From Ischnura elegans (lineage: Eukaryota > Arthropoda > Insecta > Odonata > Coenagrionidae): a stretch of DNA of 64,000 nucleotides. This document shows, in pieces, positions 44,286 to 55,230 of the stretch. Positions within the stretch are counted from its first letter, which is position 1; every line of letters starts with the position of its first letter. The DNA lies in assembly GCF_921293095.1 (NCBI RefSeq), contig NC_060252.1, positions 75,288,866-75,352,865 on the forward strand. Direction: 5' to 3'. The notes under the pieces are model-generated. The model was given only the letters and a program-made list of their open reading frames with translations, was not told the DNA's origin and made no database searches. A program made the translations under genes and the position numbers.

Positions 44286-44690
44286 ATGCGCACCCTGCGC
44301 TAAAAGCCATCCTGCCAGTTACCGCGGCTGCGAGAAACACCGCGCCGCAAAAGTCACCATGGCCGCACGCAGAACAGCAGCCCAAGCTGAAAACTAGCAT
44401 CAACAAAGTTCTCCGACACCTCAGTTTCCCTTCCTTCAGACCCCAACACTGACGTTAGTGAGCTACTAACCTGGTTCACTGACATCAGCCCCCGCCTCTC
44501 CTCTTTCCGCACTGTACCCTAAAGAAAGATTTTCCTTCTCCAACAATTGCTGCTCCTTCAGACCGAACATTGATTTTAAGTCCAGGCTCGGGGCAACCAA
44601 AAACCCACTGCTAACACGCATATGGAATTATGTCCCATCAATTCCAACAACATACAAACACCACGTCTATGAGTCTTTCCTTCTCGTAGT
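44286..44690 (+). pseudogene. LINE ORF1 zinc-knuckle fragment, right part
   Basis: The frame CAKSHPASYRGCEKHRAAK, continuing VTMAARRTAAQAEN to a stop at 44396-44398, completes the knuckle begun at 41526. The HPASYRGC box is diagnostic of Jockey-type ORF1. Sequence after 44400 is more degraded and may be the rest of the same ORF1. Confidence 0.7.
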
Positions 44691-45065
44691 CTTAATTTTT
44701 GTCAGTGCTTTTTCGCAAAATTTTTTTTGCAAAAATAATTTTAAAATATCTTTATAAAAATTATTGCAATTCATTTGGAAAAATAAAAAAAATAACTACT
44801 AATTGAAAAATAAAAAAACGAATTATTACCATAACGCAATAAAAAATTAATAAATAAAGAAAAGCAAGTACTAAAAAATGATATAATATTAAAAAATAAC
44901 TTTAAAAAACTTTAAGTTTTAATTGTTCATGTCAAATAAAATTAAATTAGATGTAAGTTTCCGTTCACACAAACCCAACACTACACACACAACACATTCA
45001 AAGGCGTAAAATAATCAATCTATTGTGAACTTGCTGGTTAAGGTGAATATGGTTCATCGGTACAT
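44691..45065. other. very AT-rich spacer
   Basis: Runs of A/T with repeated AAAAATAA words between 44740 and 44950. No coding features. Confidence 0.5.
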
Positions 45066-45165
45066 CTGAATCGCACTGACGATGGACAACTCGCCCATCG
45101 AAACGTCGGCCGAGATGGAGTTGGAGAACATGACCCGGTGGAAATCCCGTGTAACCTTCCAAAGA
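45066..45165 (+). other. Penelope-LTR-like hairpin with GAAACGTCGG
   Basis: CTGACGATGGACAACTCGCC followed by CATCGAAACGTCGGCC contains an ATGG/CCAT stem and a CTGANGA...GAAAC arrangement. Such sequences occur in the terminal repeats of Penelope-like elements, some of which carry hammerhead ribozymes. Stem II and the GAAA spacing here are not canonical, so activity is doubtful. It may be the end of another Penelope copy. Confidence 0.35.
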
Positions 45166-45491
45166 TATTGGGATGGCTTATTGTTAGTAACGATTGTTAT
45201 ATTTGTGGATTCCTAGTTGTTGCGAAGGAACCACTGGAGTTACAAGGTATGGTGATAAGATAGCCTCGGCTTGTTTAATCAATGTGTAAGATTGCAATGA
45301 TGTTGGAGAGGTTGTGGAGATATGAGCTGCATGAAAATTATTTTTTTTGGTCTTAAAGGCGATTTGAAAAAATTTGCAACTTTTTTCGTTTTTGTACCAA
45401 TTATGAGTACGATGCTCAAATTCATCCCAACCCCAAGCTAAATCAAATTTGGATAGTTTATCAAATTTTCAATGGTTAATTCAGCGAGTTT
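45166..45491. other. no recognised feature
   Basis: Spacer before the piggyBac fragment. Confidence 0.4.
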
Positions 45492-46535
45492 TACACTCCA
45501 GAAAGGGGTGTGACAGTAGACGATAACCTCTTGCTGCATAAAGGACGATTGGGATGGTGTCAATATATTCCCCAAAAAAGAGCTAGATTCGGAATAAAAA
45601 CTTTTCTCCTCTGCGAGTCCAGCACTGGATACGTCTGGTCAACAAATACATACCGGGAAAGGTACACACTTTGAAAGTAAGCCAACTCTAAGTAAGCGAC
45701 TCTTGATACAGACTTTTAAAGTAAGCCAATGTCCTCCCAAGTAGTATTGTCACTCATGAAACCATCATTTGAAAAAGGGTATAGCGTCAAAACGGACAAT
45801 TTTTATACCTCTCCACAAAACAACACTGCGGAACAAATTTCTCATTCCTGTGATACATACGGAACTGTGCGCGGAACACGAAAGGGACGCCATAAGGGCG
45901 GAAGAAGAAAAAAATGAAGAAAGGTGATGTGGCAGCTTTCCGTAAAGGTAAAATTTTTGTTCTCCGCTGGAAGGACAAGAAGGAAGTGACGTTACTCTCT
46001 ACGGTTCACAGTAGAGAAGTGCAGAAAAGGGGGGTAGTGGTTATTAAACCAAAGGTAGTCGTCGACTATAATGAGACCATGGGGGTGTTGACAGGGTGGA
46101 TCATCATTTGACTGACTAACCAATCCCAAGAAAAAGAGGAAAAAATATTATAAGAAATTATTTTTTCATCAGTTGGACATTAGTCTATGGAATTCATATG
46201 TTTTATATCGAAAAACAGTTGGTAATAAAACACATTTGCAATACAGTCTTGACCTGATTGATAAAATGATTGAACTATACTTCCCAAGCGTTCCCTCCCC
46301 TAAGGCAGGTAGGCCACCCGAAATATCCTGTCCCCACCGAATTACCGAGAGGCTTTTCCCAGACCTAATCCTACACGGAAAATAAGGCAAACGCAACTAG
46401 GAAGTGTGCTGCGTGCTCCCGAAAGCGAGATGCGCGTGAAAAAAGGTGAGGAGGGAGAGTCACTTTTTTTGTTCAGACGGTAATATGGGTCTTTGCGTTG
46501 CCCCTTGTTTAAAAGTTTGCAACACAAAAATAGAC
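45492..46535 (+). pseudogene. piggyBac transposase, C-terminal two-thirds
   Basis: The frame opens with TPERGVTVDDNLLLHKGR, QYIPQKRARFGIKTFLLCES and GYVWSTNTYTGKGTHFES, then SSQVVLSLMKP, YSVKTDNFYTSP (second catalytic D), DTYGTVRGTRKGR, MKKGDVAAFRKGKIFVLRWK, LLSTVHS, and KPKVVVDYNETMGVLTGW (third catalytic D). The C-terminal part (ISLWNSYVLYRKTVGNKTHL, then GRPPEIS and ERLFPD) leads to a degraded cysteine-rich tail near 46400-46530. Four or more frame changes break it. TTAA ends were not located. The order and catalytic motifs make the family assignment secure. Confidence 0.88.
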
Positions 46536-47149
46536 TTTTAGTATATAATATATTAAACTGTGTTTCAAAATAGGAGTTTATATAAATAATTATCTTATAT
46601 TATCGTCTATTTTTATAGTGAGTAATTTTTGTGACTAATGTATATTGAAATATTTCACTTGATTTATATGCAATAAATACATGGAAAGTAATAAAATTGT
46701 GGTCCAGTGTACGAAGTGTACGGAGAAATTGCAATGAAAGGATGATCTGTCCGGAAATGGTGCATTCTGTTTAAAGCATATAAACATTACATATGTATTT
46801 AATAAACAACCAACAAAACATTTTTGTTATCATCCCTATCAAGTTATAACACATGTATTTACCCTCAATTTTATTTGGTCATATCACCCTTCCACCATCT
46901 CTCCAGGATGTAATTACTTTCGCCACTTATCTAATCGCCCTACGCGCTAATCCCCTAAGTTGCTCTTTCATTGTCCTGCAACTGACCCTTTTGCTACAAA
47001 GTATTTATTCTCCCGTCAGTATAGGATTATTCCTCGCGTTATAATTGCTTCTTCGTGCTTGCCTTTCGCTGTCGTAACTACAATGTAGGTATTCGTTGCG
47101 ATCTAACTTCCCCTTTTTCTTCATCTACCGTCCATAGTTTGCTTCTGAA
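46536..47149. other. no recognised feature
   Basis: AT-rich spacer between piggyBac and the Gypsy fragment. The plus-strand 63-codon frame at 46853 has no motif. Confidence 0.4.
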
Positions 47150-47640
47150 ATCGGGTTAAGACGGTTGTGGTGTTTGCGTGTGTGTTTTTGTGATCTCTCC
47201 TTGATATCGTTTTAACTTGGATACATGGAATACTCCACGTTCTTCTTCTCTTATGGGATGTAACAGTAGAAAAGTAAAACTTCCCTTGGACTCCTTGATC
47301 CCGTATGGACCCTCATAGATAGGTAAGAATGCTTTGAAAATTTTTCTTTCCTTATTTGAAACTGGATCCGTACGTATCAACACTAGGTCTCCCACTTCAA
47401 ACTTTTCTATCCTTCCTTTGTGTTTTCTTTCTTCTCTCAACCGCCTCTTCTCCCCTTTCTTCGCAATATGTTCACGGATTTTAGTTATAAGAATTTCATC
47501 ATTCTCCGCTTCCACGGCGTCTTCGTTAGATGACCTTTTGTGCCAAATACGTTCGGGTTTATGTCCGAAATGTGCTTCAATAGGAGTTACTTCAATTTAT
47601 CCAGCACTCTCGCCATAGTCTTGTTAGAAGAAATAAATCT
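47150..47640 (-). pseudogene. Ty3/Gypsy integrase C-terminal domain fragment
   Basis: The minus-strand frame reads AKKGEKRRLREERKHKGRIE, KFEVGDLVLIRT, IYEGPYGIKE and GVFHVSKLKRYQGE, the C-terminal SH3-like (GPY/F) module of Gypsy integrases. Upstream, HFGHKPERIWHKRSS in a second frame matches the linker before it. The catalytic core is absent and no LTR is seen. Confidence 0.75.
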
Positions 47641-48754
47641 CTCGGTACTCACCAACGAGGAGCTGGACGTGAATGCAGTCTTCTCAAATGCCACACTAAT
47701 TGAGCAAGCTTGTATTCCCCTTGTCGGCTGTGATGATCGCTGCCATTCAATTTCTGAGGCATTAGTTAGATTTTCATTTGCACATGAGTGCAAATTGCTC
47801 CTAGGTAAGCTAATGCCAAAGATAATGCACAGAAGGAGTTCAAAAGGCTCCAAAGAAAAAGAGGGAACCTGTTGAATCGGTAAATACTAAGTTTTCTAAA
47901 TTCTGTAAAAAGTTATAAACTATCTCTTACATTTTATTGTATGGAGTATGTGTTACATATCTTAATTCCATTTTCTGCATTCTACCTATTAGGTGGAGTA
48001 TTGCCGTGGTTTTGCTGTTCCGATAGCAAGGATGATGGGCCAGAAAAGACTGCTAATGTAGTGCAATTGGTGGGATTGTTGTTAAATTAGTGATAGTGAA
48101 GTGCAAGTAATGCTATTATGGCGGAATCAGTGTTATCATAGTGCAATTAGGTTTGTGAAGTGCAAGTGATTTCAGTGATACTAGTTTTGACCTTGTGTAT
48201 CAACTTTTCTCAATGCTGTTTCATTATTTATTTGCTATGTTTTATTTCTTAATCTGGGAAGTGAATTTTGCAAGTGAATGGTTTTGATATTTTGTCTGGT
48301 ATCAAGTGCAAAATAACCTAATGTTTTATGAGCTTAATTGCTGACTGTAGTAAGTTGTTTAACGTGACTGTCACTTTGAGACAAAGCTATAAATTGATAT
48401 TCCATGACTTTTTACTTAAGACTTCTGGTCATTTATATTGCCTCTTTTGCATTTATTTGAGCACACAGACTTAATGTCCAGTTTTGGAATCTTGGCAATT
48501 AATGCCTGAAAAAGACAAAAATGTTTCTTGGAAGTTCCGAGGACGATAACTCAAGCACAGAGTATATACAGAGAGGACAGAGGCCGCTTTAAGGTGTAAT
48601 CACTGGTGCGCATTTTAGCCATGTTCTTAGTAAGTTAACTCGTTGACGCAGCGGATTCAGTGATACGGCTAGCTAGTTAGGTTGAGGTTGAAGCCAACTA
48701 ACTTGTGCCTTATTGTGAACCTATCGTGAAGCTTTCATTCTTTAGTCTTTCATC
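47641..48754. other. upstream region of the second P-type gene
   Basis: Contains a degraded plus-strand frame near 47630-47870 with no recognised motif. The remainder is AT-rich and may include the promoter and left end of the P-type element. I found no inverted repeat matching the first P element. Confidence 0.4.
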
Positions 48755-49313
48755 ATGGATGAAGAACAGAAGAAAGGCACCAAAAAAGGTGGATTTGCGT
48801 GGTGCTCGGCAATTAATTGCCGAAATAATTCAGGAATGCCGAATAGCACCTCGAGTTTCTTCCGTTTTCCGAAGGATCCAGTCAGGTAATCATTTTTGAC
48901 TCTGTTACCATTTTTATACGGCTTAGGTATTGAATTTATTTGTTCTACATACATTTTCAAATTTATGTATGGGAAATTAATGTGATTTTTTACTTTCCTT
49001 GGGAAATTTTTCCATGTGCCATGTGCTCACGTCTTGTGAAGATGCAAGGAGTGGATAATTTGGTCTCGGCGCCAGGATCTGGAGGGTAAAAGTTCCAGCT
49101 ATTTGCATTCGAATACCAGACTATGTAGCGAGCATTTTGAGGACTCGATGTTCTTAAATTATTTCAAGAACAAGCTTCATACCCATGCGGTACCATCAGA
49201 GTTCAATGTGCCAAACCCGCCGCCGCTTGTTGGGAGTTCGAGAAAGCCTCCTAAGAAAAGGCAGATGCTGGAGATTTCACTGGATAAATGCTCCAACAGG
49301 GAAAGCGATTACA

Positions 49314-50474
49314 GTAAGTGTGATTTACTACGTTTGACCTCTAGGATTAATATAACGGAAAGGTATGAATCTAAATTCACCTAGATTAATAAATTTTTCG
49401 TCAGTTCAATCCTTAAATCAGTGTTTCCTCTTCAAGTTAGCTAGTATTAATTTTTTTCAGTCCCTCTCTAATTAAGTGGTCATAATATGTATCTTGAATT
49501 ATTTGTATCACTGTCGGTATGTGCTTCCCAGCATATTTCATGATCAAGTAACTATTTTACACAGTGATCTTCAATTGGTTTATGCACGGTTATGTCTTTT
49601 GCATTCAAGCGCTTTATTATTTGCTCTGTATTTTACTTGAAATTAAATTAAATTATCTCGGTCTCTTGTTAGTGGTGGCTAATATTACTATGTTGTGTTG
49701 TATAAGTACTTGACATGTCAATATAATTTTATATTTTGACTCATAAACACCACCACTATTCCCTCTTCTGTTTGCCCCTTCTTGTTTGTAGACCTTTAGG
49801 GAAACAATGTTTGAGTTTCCTTTGAAATTTTTCAGTGAACAATCTAATTTACTTCACATAAACATCACGAGGCCTCCAAACATAACTATGTTCTTGTTCT
49901 CTTACTGCTCATGATTTATTGTGTAGATCATGCACAAATTCTATCAGTCCAGATACCCATTTTGTATGTAGATGATAATTTATGCCTTGGAATTCATGCA
50001 ATTAAGTGTAATCATTAGTTAAATTGGAGAGATACCGATTTCTGTTGTGCAAGGTCTCAGTATCTTATAATTGATAGAGGGGCATTGTACTTTCTTATTT
50101 AATTATTTCATACTGTGTCATGACTTTTAACTGTATGATTAACTTCCTGAGACATAGAAATCTCTCACTTTTTACTGCAATTGCTAAACGTATTTTGTCT
50201 TCATGCATAAGAATCATAACTGTGCTTCATGGTAAAAAACACCAATGGTAATGTCCACACTTTTTGTTGTCGATTGAATCCAGCTGATTGATTCAATTGA
50301 TTCTTTTATCATGGATATGATCAACTTCCACAAAATCAAGCCTGGAAAGATTTTATATGTGCTTGATGGCTTTATTGGAATGAAAATAAATGTTATCATT
50401 GGTTCTCAAACACTGATAAGGCTATTCTTACATATATGTGATACTAATAAACCTTTCTTTTTTGTGCATTGCAG
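49314..50474 (+). other. second intron of the P-type gene
   Basis: Bounded by TTACA/GTAAGT and a TTTCTTTTTTGTGCATTGCAG-type acceptor (pyrimidine-rich), 1161 bp. AT-rich with no internal element recognised. Confidence 0.75.
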
Positions 50475-50788
50475 CGCTAGGTCAACTCTCAGTCACTGAT
50501 AGTGATGATGCCCAAATGGGACAAGAGGTCTTGCAAAACTCAGATATACAGAATGCCTCCAATGACGCTGAATACCTCAGACTGAAGAAAATAATTAACC
50601 AACAGAGAGTTAAAATTCACCGCCTAAAGAAGAGGAATGAAGAGCTTGAGCAAAAGCTCAAGGCATCACAAGGTGACACATCTCTAGAAGTTTTGTGTGA
50701 GAAATTTTTGCCAGTACAAATGAAGAACTTCATTTTGATGTTTGAGAAAGGTAAAAGCAAGTGCCTAAAAAAGCGACATGATCTAGGA

Positions 50789-53563
50789 CAGTGGTTCCCA
50801 ACCGGTGTGCCGCGGCACTAAGGGGTGCCGTGAGATCTTTTGAGGGTGCCGCCAAAATTTCGGGGAAAAAATTGCACGAACGTCATTCTCTCTTGGCGGG
50901 AGAGGGGGAGGGAGGGAGGGGACTACCGAGATAGCGGAGTCCTTCTCCAACCCACCTCACCCCACCCGTTCCTCAGTGAGGGTTGTGGATTGACGCGTAT
51001 AACACACGTACAGGACAGGGCGCACAGCGAGTCGCCAGTCGCCACTCGCCAGCATGGCTCAGTACTGATTGGTGACTCAAAGGAGGCAGAAGGTATTGTA
51101 TTAAGCAGCACGTGCACGAGTGCACGTAAATTTGTGATCAAGTGCAATCCTTGTGATAAGCTAAAACTGTGTTTGTCGCTCTCTACTTAACTATCAGAAA
51201 CTAATTTAAGCCTCTGTGATTTTTTCCTTTTTTTTCAGAATACATCTTATCTGACAGCGTCGAAAAAGAAGGATGGATAAGTTCGTAGTGAGGAAGCGAA
51301 AAGTACAGGCGGATGAATCTCCAGACCAAATGGTGGCTTCCAGTATTGGTACTGCTTCGAAGTCAAACACTGAAGGTGTTCCTGCTCCATCTGAATCAAA
51401 TTGCGAAAAGGGGAAACACGCATCTCTCTCGAAGAAAAGGACATATATTGATGCCTATTTAGCATATGGTTTTACTTCAAAAAATGATGAAGATAATCCG
51501 CGTCCTGTGTGTTTAGTTTGTGGAGCTACACTCAGCAATGAAGCCATGGTACCTAGTAAGCTCAAGCGGCACCTCAATAGCAAACACCCTTTTGTGTCAC
51601 AGAAGGGCATGGCATATTTTTCTCGTATGTTAGAAGGGAAAAGTAAGGCGGCTAATAAAATGGTCAAGAAGGTAACAGTAGCTGACACTGCTCTTGAAGC
51701 TTCCTTCAGAGTAGCAGAGCTGATAGCAAAGAAAATGAAGCCTCATACAACTGGTGAAGAAATCATTGGCCCTGCATGCAACATAATTGTAGAAACAATG
51801 CTTGGCAAAGAAGCTCAGGAACAGATTTCGAAAGTACCTCTTTCCAACAACACAATCAGCCGTAAGATATCTGAAATGTCAACAGATATTAATGAAGAAG
51901 TAGTGAAGCAGATAAAATCGAAAAGAAAATTCGCATTGCAGGTAGATGAGAGTACTGACATTGCTGGAAAATGCCAACTGCTTGGGTTTTGCAAATTCAT
52001 TGACAAGGATATTGTGGAACAGTTTATGTTTTGCAAAGAGTTACAGACTACAACTACTGGAGAGGATATCTTTGCATCTGTAAATTCGTACCTCACTGAA
52101 CATGGTCTTTCATGGAATTACTGTTGTGGCATATGTACTGGTGGTGCACCGTCGATGATAGGGAAGTACAAAGGCTTCATCACCAGGGCATTGAAAGAAA
52201 ATCCATCTATAACTACAACTCACTGCTTCCTACACAGAGAGGCTTTAGTAGCCAAGACGTGTGGAGAAGAGTTAACTGAGGTTTTAAACCAGGCTGTCAA
52301 GATGGTTAATTTAATCAAATCCAGGCCACTGCAAAATAGAGTTTTTCAAAAGATGTGTCAAGAAATGGGTGCGAATCATATTTCACAGATTTTGCATACT
52401 GACATAAGGTGGTTATCAAGAGGTCGTGTACTGAACCGCGTTCTTGAACTCAAAGAAGAATTAAAAGCGTTTTTCCGAGAGGAGAGGCATGATATATTCA
52501 TAAAGCTGCTTGAAAATCATACTTGGTGTTTGAAGCTGTCATATTTGGCAGACATTTTCATGAAGCTGAATGAACTAAATCTCTCAATGCAAGGAAGACT
52601 TGAGGGAATTGTAACATCAGTTAACAAGATGAAAGGTTTCCAGAGAAAGCTGAAATCATGGAAGTCGGCTGTTCAGAGAGACGATGTGTCAAACTTCCCT
52701 TCTCTTCAACAAGCAGGATATAACGGCTTTGGAACTGTAAAAAATCTGATTCTTAATCACTTGGAACAGCTGAGAGAAGCAGTTGATAAGTATTTTCCAT
52801 CGCTGTCTACAGAAAAACTAGAATGGATTGTATCACCCTTCGAACTGGCTGACATGGCTGAAGAGCTGGACTTCACGGCAATAGAACGTGACGAATTTCT
52901 TGATATGTCTGCTGATTCAACACTGAAAGTCAAATTTGAGAAGAGTGACATGACACTGGCAGCTTTTTGGCATGCAACATTGGGGAAATACCCTAATTTG
53001 GGTCAGAAAGCTATTTCTCTACTTTTGCCCTTCTCCACATCGTATCTGTGAGAGCAGGCATTTTCTGCCATGGCTACAACAAAATCGAAACAAAGAAATA
53101 GGCTTCTTTCACTTGAGGACGATATGCGGGTGGCATTGTCAACAATAAGACCTGATATCAAGAGTTTGTGTTCCAAGCATCAATCACAAGTTTCACACTG
53201 AGTATACATGCATGGTGCACTGTGGTCTATTTGTGTTTTTGTCTTGTATCATAGTGTAACACTGTAACTACTTGAATACATTGTGCAACTACAGTAAAAC
53301 TTGTCACAATTACATATTTGTATCGTAATACTATTTATTTATTAAGGCAGAATCAATGTAAGCAGTATTCTCATATCATCTAGGACTATTGTTGTTGTTA
53401 TCAACTAGGACTGTTGCATGCAAACTCTTGAAATGAAACAAATAAATAAATAATAATAAAAAAATTACGGAGATTTTAAATATCTATTTCCTTATAAGGG
53501 TGCCGGGAACTTTTGAAAGGCTTTCCAAGGGTGCCTCAAACAAGAAAAAGTTGGGAACCACTG
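50789..53563 (+). mobile_element. Buster-type hAT element, nearly intact
   Basis: The termini are CAGTGGTTCCCAAC and GTTGGGAACCACTG, perfect 14-bp inverted repeats, with further GGTGCCG words repeated near both ends. The flanks are ATCTAGGA (50781-50788) and ATCTAAGA (53564-53571), an 8-bp duplication with one change, matching the nnnTAnnn preference of the Buster family. The element is 2775 bp and carries one long transposase frame. Its removal restores the P-type transposase frame. Confidence 0.95.
51273..53201 (+). pseudogene. hAT (Buster/ZBED-type) transposase with a single late nonsense codon
   Basis: 592 codons are open from ATG at 51273 to TGA at 53049-53051; the same frame continues to a natural-looking stop at 53199-53201, giving 642 codons. 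A BED zinc finger lies at C80, C83, H100 and H105 (CLVCG...KLKRHLNSKH). The catalytic core starts with FALQVDESTDIAG (first D), continues through GICTGGAPSM and THCFLHREALVAK, and the insertion domain carries DIRWLSRG and VLELKEELKAFF. After the stop come EQAFSAMATTKSKQRNRL and DDMRVAL, the hAT C-terminal dimerisation region. The stop replaces the cysteine codon before EQAFS, so one base change may account for inactivation. It resembles SCAND3/ZBED5-like proteins. An ATG-proximal leader of about 480 bp lies inside the element. Confidence 0.92.
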
Positions 53564-54681
53564 ATCTAAGATCATTTAGTTTAGGATTATATTTCTTGAG
53601 CCCTAAGGCCTATTCTTTTGTGAGGTATTTTTTGCCATTGGTATCACCGAGGACTATTCGGAGAATTCTGAGTGGCCTTCCTGGGACTACAGGATTATCG
53701 GACTGGATTCTTAAAAACATTGAAGTCCAGGTCACTGTTTTGGGTAATTCAAGTCAAGATTGCATAATTTGTATGGATGAAGTGACATTAAAGCCTCACT
53801 TGTTTTATAATATAAGCAAGGATGAAGTGGTAGGACATTTGTGGACATAGGAGATGGGAGGAGAAGTTCTACAACTTCAAATGCAGCTTTTGTTGTAATG
53901 GTTAGGGGCAGCACTGTTAATTGGAAGCAGGCCATTGGCTATTTTTTTGTAAAGGAGTCTTGCCCAGCTCTTGGCATTAAAGGTATCATATTTGATGCCA
54001 TCAGGAAGTTGACTGGCTTGGGGTTGAAGGTGCATGGTGTTGTATCTGACCAGGGATCTAACTTCCAACAGTAAGCTAGAATTTTAGGTGTCACTCCAAC
54101 CAGACCATATTTCAATGTTGATGACAAAGTTGTTAACTATATATTTGATGTACCTCACCTTCTGAAATCGATTAGAAATAACTTGATCAATCATAAATTT
54201 TACTTTGATGGTCATGTTGCATGTTGGGATGATGTAGAGGCACTGTACAATGCAGATAAGCAGCAAAGTTTAAGATTGGCAGTTAAGTTGAGTGACGCAA
54301 TGATAAACCCCAACAACTTCATGAAAATGAAGGTGAAGTATGCTGCCAAAGCATTGAGCCATACAGTTGCTGCTGCACTAGAGACTCATGCTCGCTTGGG
54401 CACATTGCCTGCATCTGCTTTGAGGACTGCAAAATTCTGCCATACATTTGATAAGCTCTTTGACTGCTTAAATAGCTCCTCCCTGGAGTAAAAAAATGCT
54501 CATCGAGGGACAGCGGCAAGGAGGCGAGCGTACCGTCGACGACCCGCGTCAAGGAGAGAGGACAACACCCGCCAAGGAGGTTCCGTCCGAGGAAGCGCTT
54601 GCCGCAACCGAGGACAGCCGCCAAGGCGTGCCAAGGAGGGAGAGTCCCTCTCAGGGCTAACCCACCTACCACCAATCTCCA

Positions 54682-55230
54682 TTGCTTAAGGTCCTTTTAA
54701 GGGCCTACACAGTCGATCCGACCGACTAACCTTCTTCCACAGGGGACAAGAGCAAGGACCGACCGAGGAAGGAGGACAACACCGCCACCAAGGGAAACCG
54801 CCTGAGGAAGCGCTAGTCGCGACCGAAGGCTACGAGCCAAGGACCGGACAGGGAAGGAAGACCACCAGCCTAAGGACCAGACTAGGAAGGAAGGAAGTCC
54901 ACCACCAGGAGGAGGGAGGCAGTCTATTCTCCTTTGCTTAAGGTCCTTTTAAGGGCCTATACGGTCGGTCCGACCGACTAACCTTCTTCCACAGGGGACA
55001 AGAGCCAGGACTGACCAAGGAGGACAACACCGCCACCAAGGGAAACCGCCTGAGGAAGCGCTAGTCGCGACCGAAGGCTAGGAGCCAAGGACCGGACCAG
55101 GAAGGAAGACCACCAACCTAAGGACCGGACCAGGAAGGAAGGAAGGCCACCACCAGGAGGAGGGAGTCACCACCAGCCTATTCTCCTCGGCTACTTGGTC
55201 CTCTTCGGGGCCATTTTCTCTCCTGTCTCT
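54682..55230 (+). repeat. 252-bp leader repeats, two copies and a partial third
   Basis: TTGCTTAAGGTCCTTTTAAG begins copies at 54682 and 54934; a third, diverged start lies near 55185. Each copy has CCGACCGACTAACCTTC, then CTTCCACAGGGGACAAGAGC (which looks like a 3' splice site) and a purine-rich GGAAGGAAG tract. A GTCGGT-CCG-ACCGAC hairpin occurs in the second copy. Repeated leader units of this sort act as promoters or enhancers in some LINEs; that role is inferred. Confidence 0.85.

Larger units (their letters stand above)
48755..54488 (+). pseudogene. THAP-domain P-type transposase, split by a hAT element and 3'-truncated
   Basis: Exon 1 (48755-48885) joins exon 2 (49042-49313) in phase to give a THAP finger: C17, C22, FFRFP, W48, C72 and H75 (CSEHF). 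Exon 3 starts at 50475 after TGCATTGCAG and encodes an acidic linker, a leucine-rich coiled coil, LEVLCEKFLP, and KSKCLKKRHDL. The hAT element then intervenes. At 53572 the frame resumes in register: SFSLGLYFLSPKAYSFVRYF, IICMDEVTLKPHLFYN (catalytic DE), VMVRGSTVNWKQAIGYFF, VVSDQGSNFQQ and FDVPHLLKSIRNNL, then KMKVKYAAKALSHTVAAALE and FDKLFDCLNSSSLE. Lesions are a frameshift near 53835 and a stop at about 54072. The C-terminus is lost where the giant LINE begins. It is not the same family as the 9-12.5 kb gene. Confidence 0.9.

Noticed and set aside
50840-51190. Independent small gene upstream of the hAT transposase
   Set aside because: It lies within the hAT leader, is low complexity (GGGAGAGGG-type repeats) and begins at the terminal repeat.
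51455-52951. Minus-strand genes opposite the hAT transposase
   Set aside because: They are shadow frames of the long plus-strand transposase and lack any motif.
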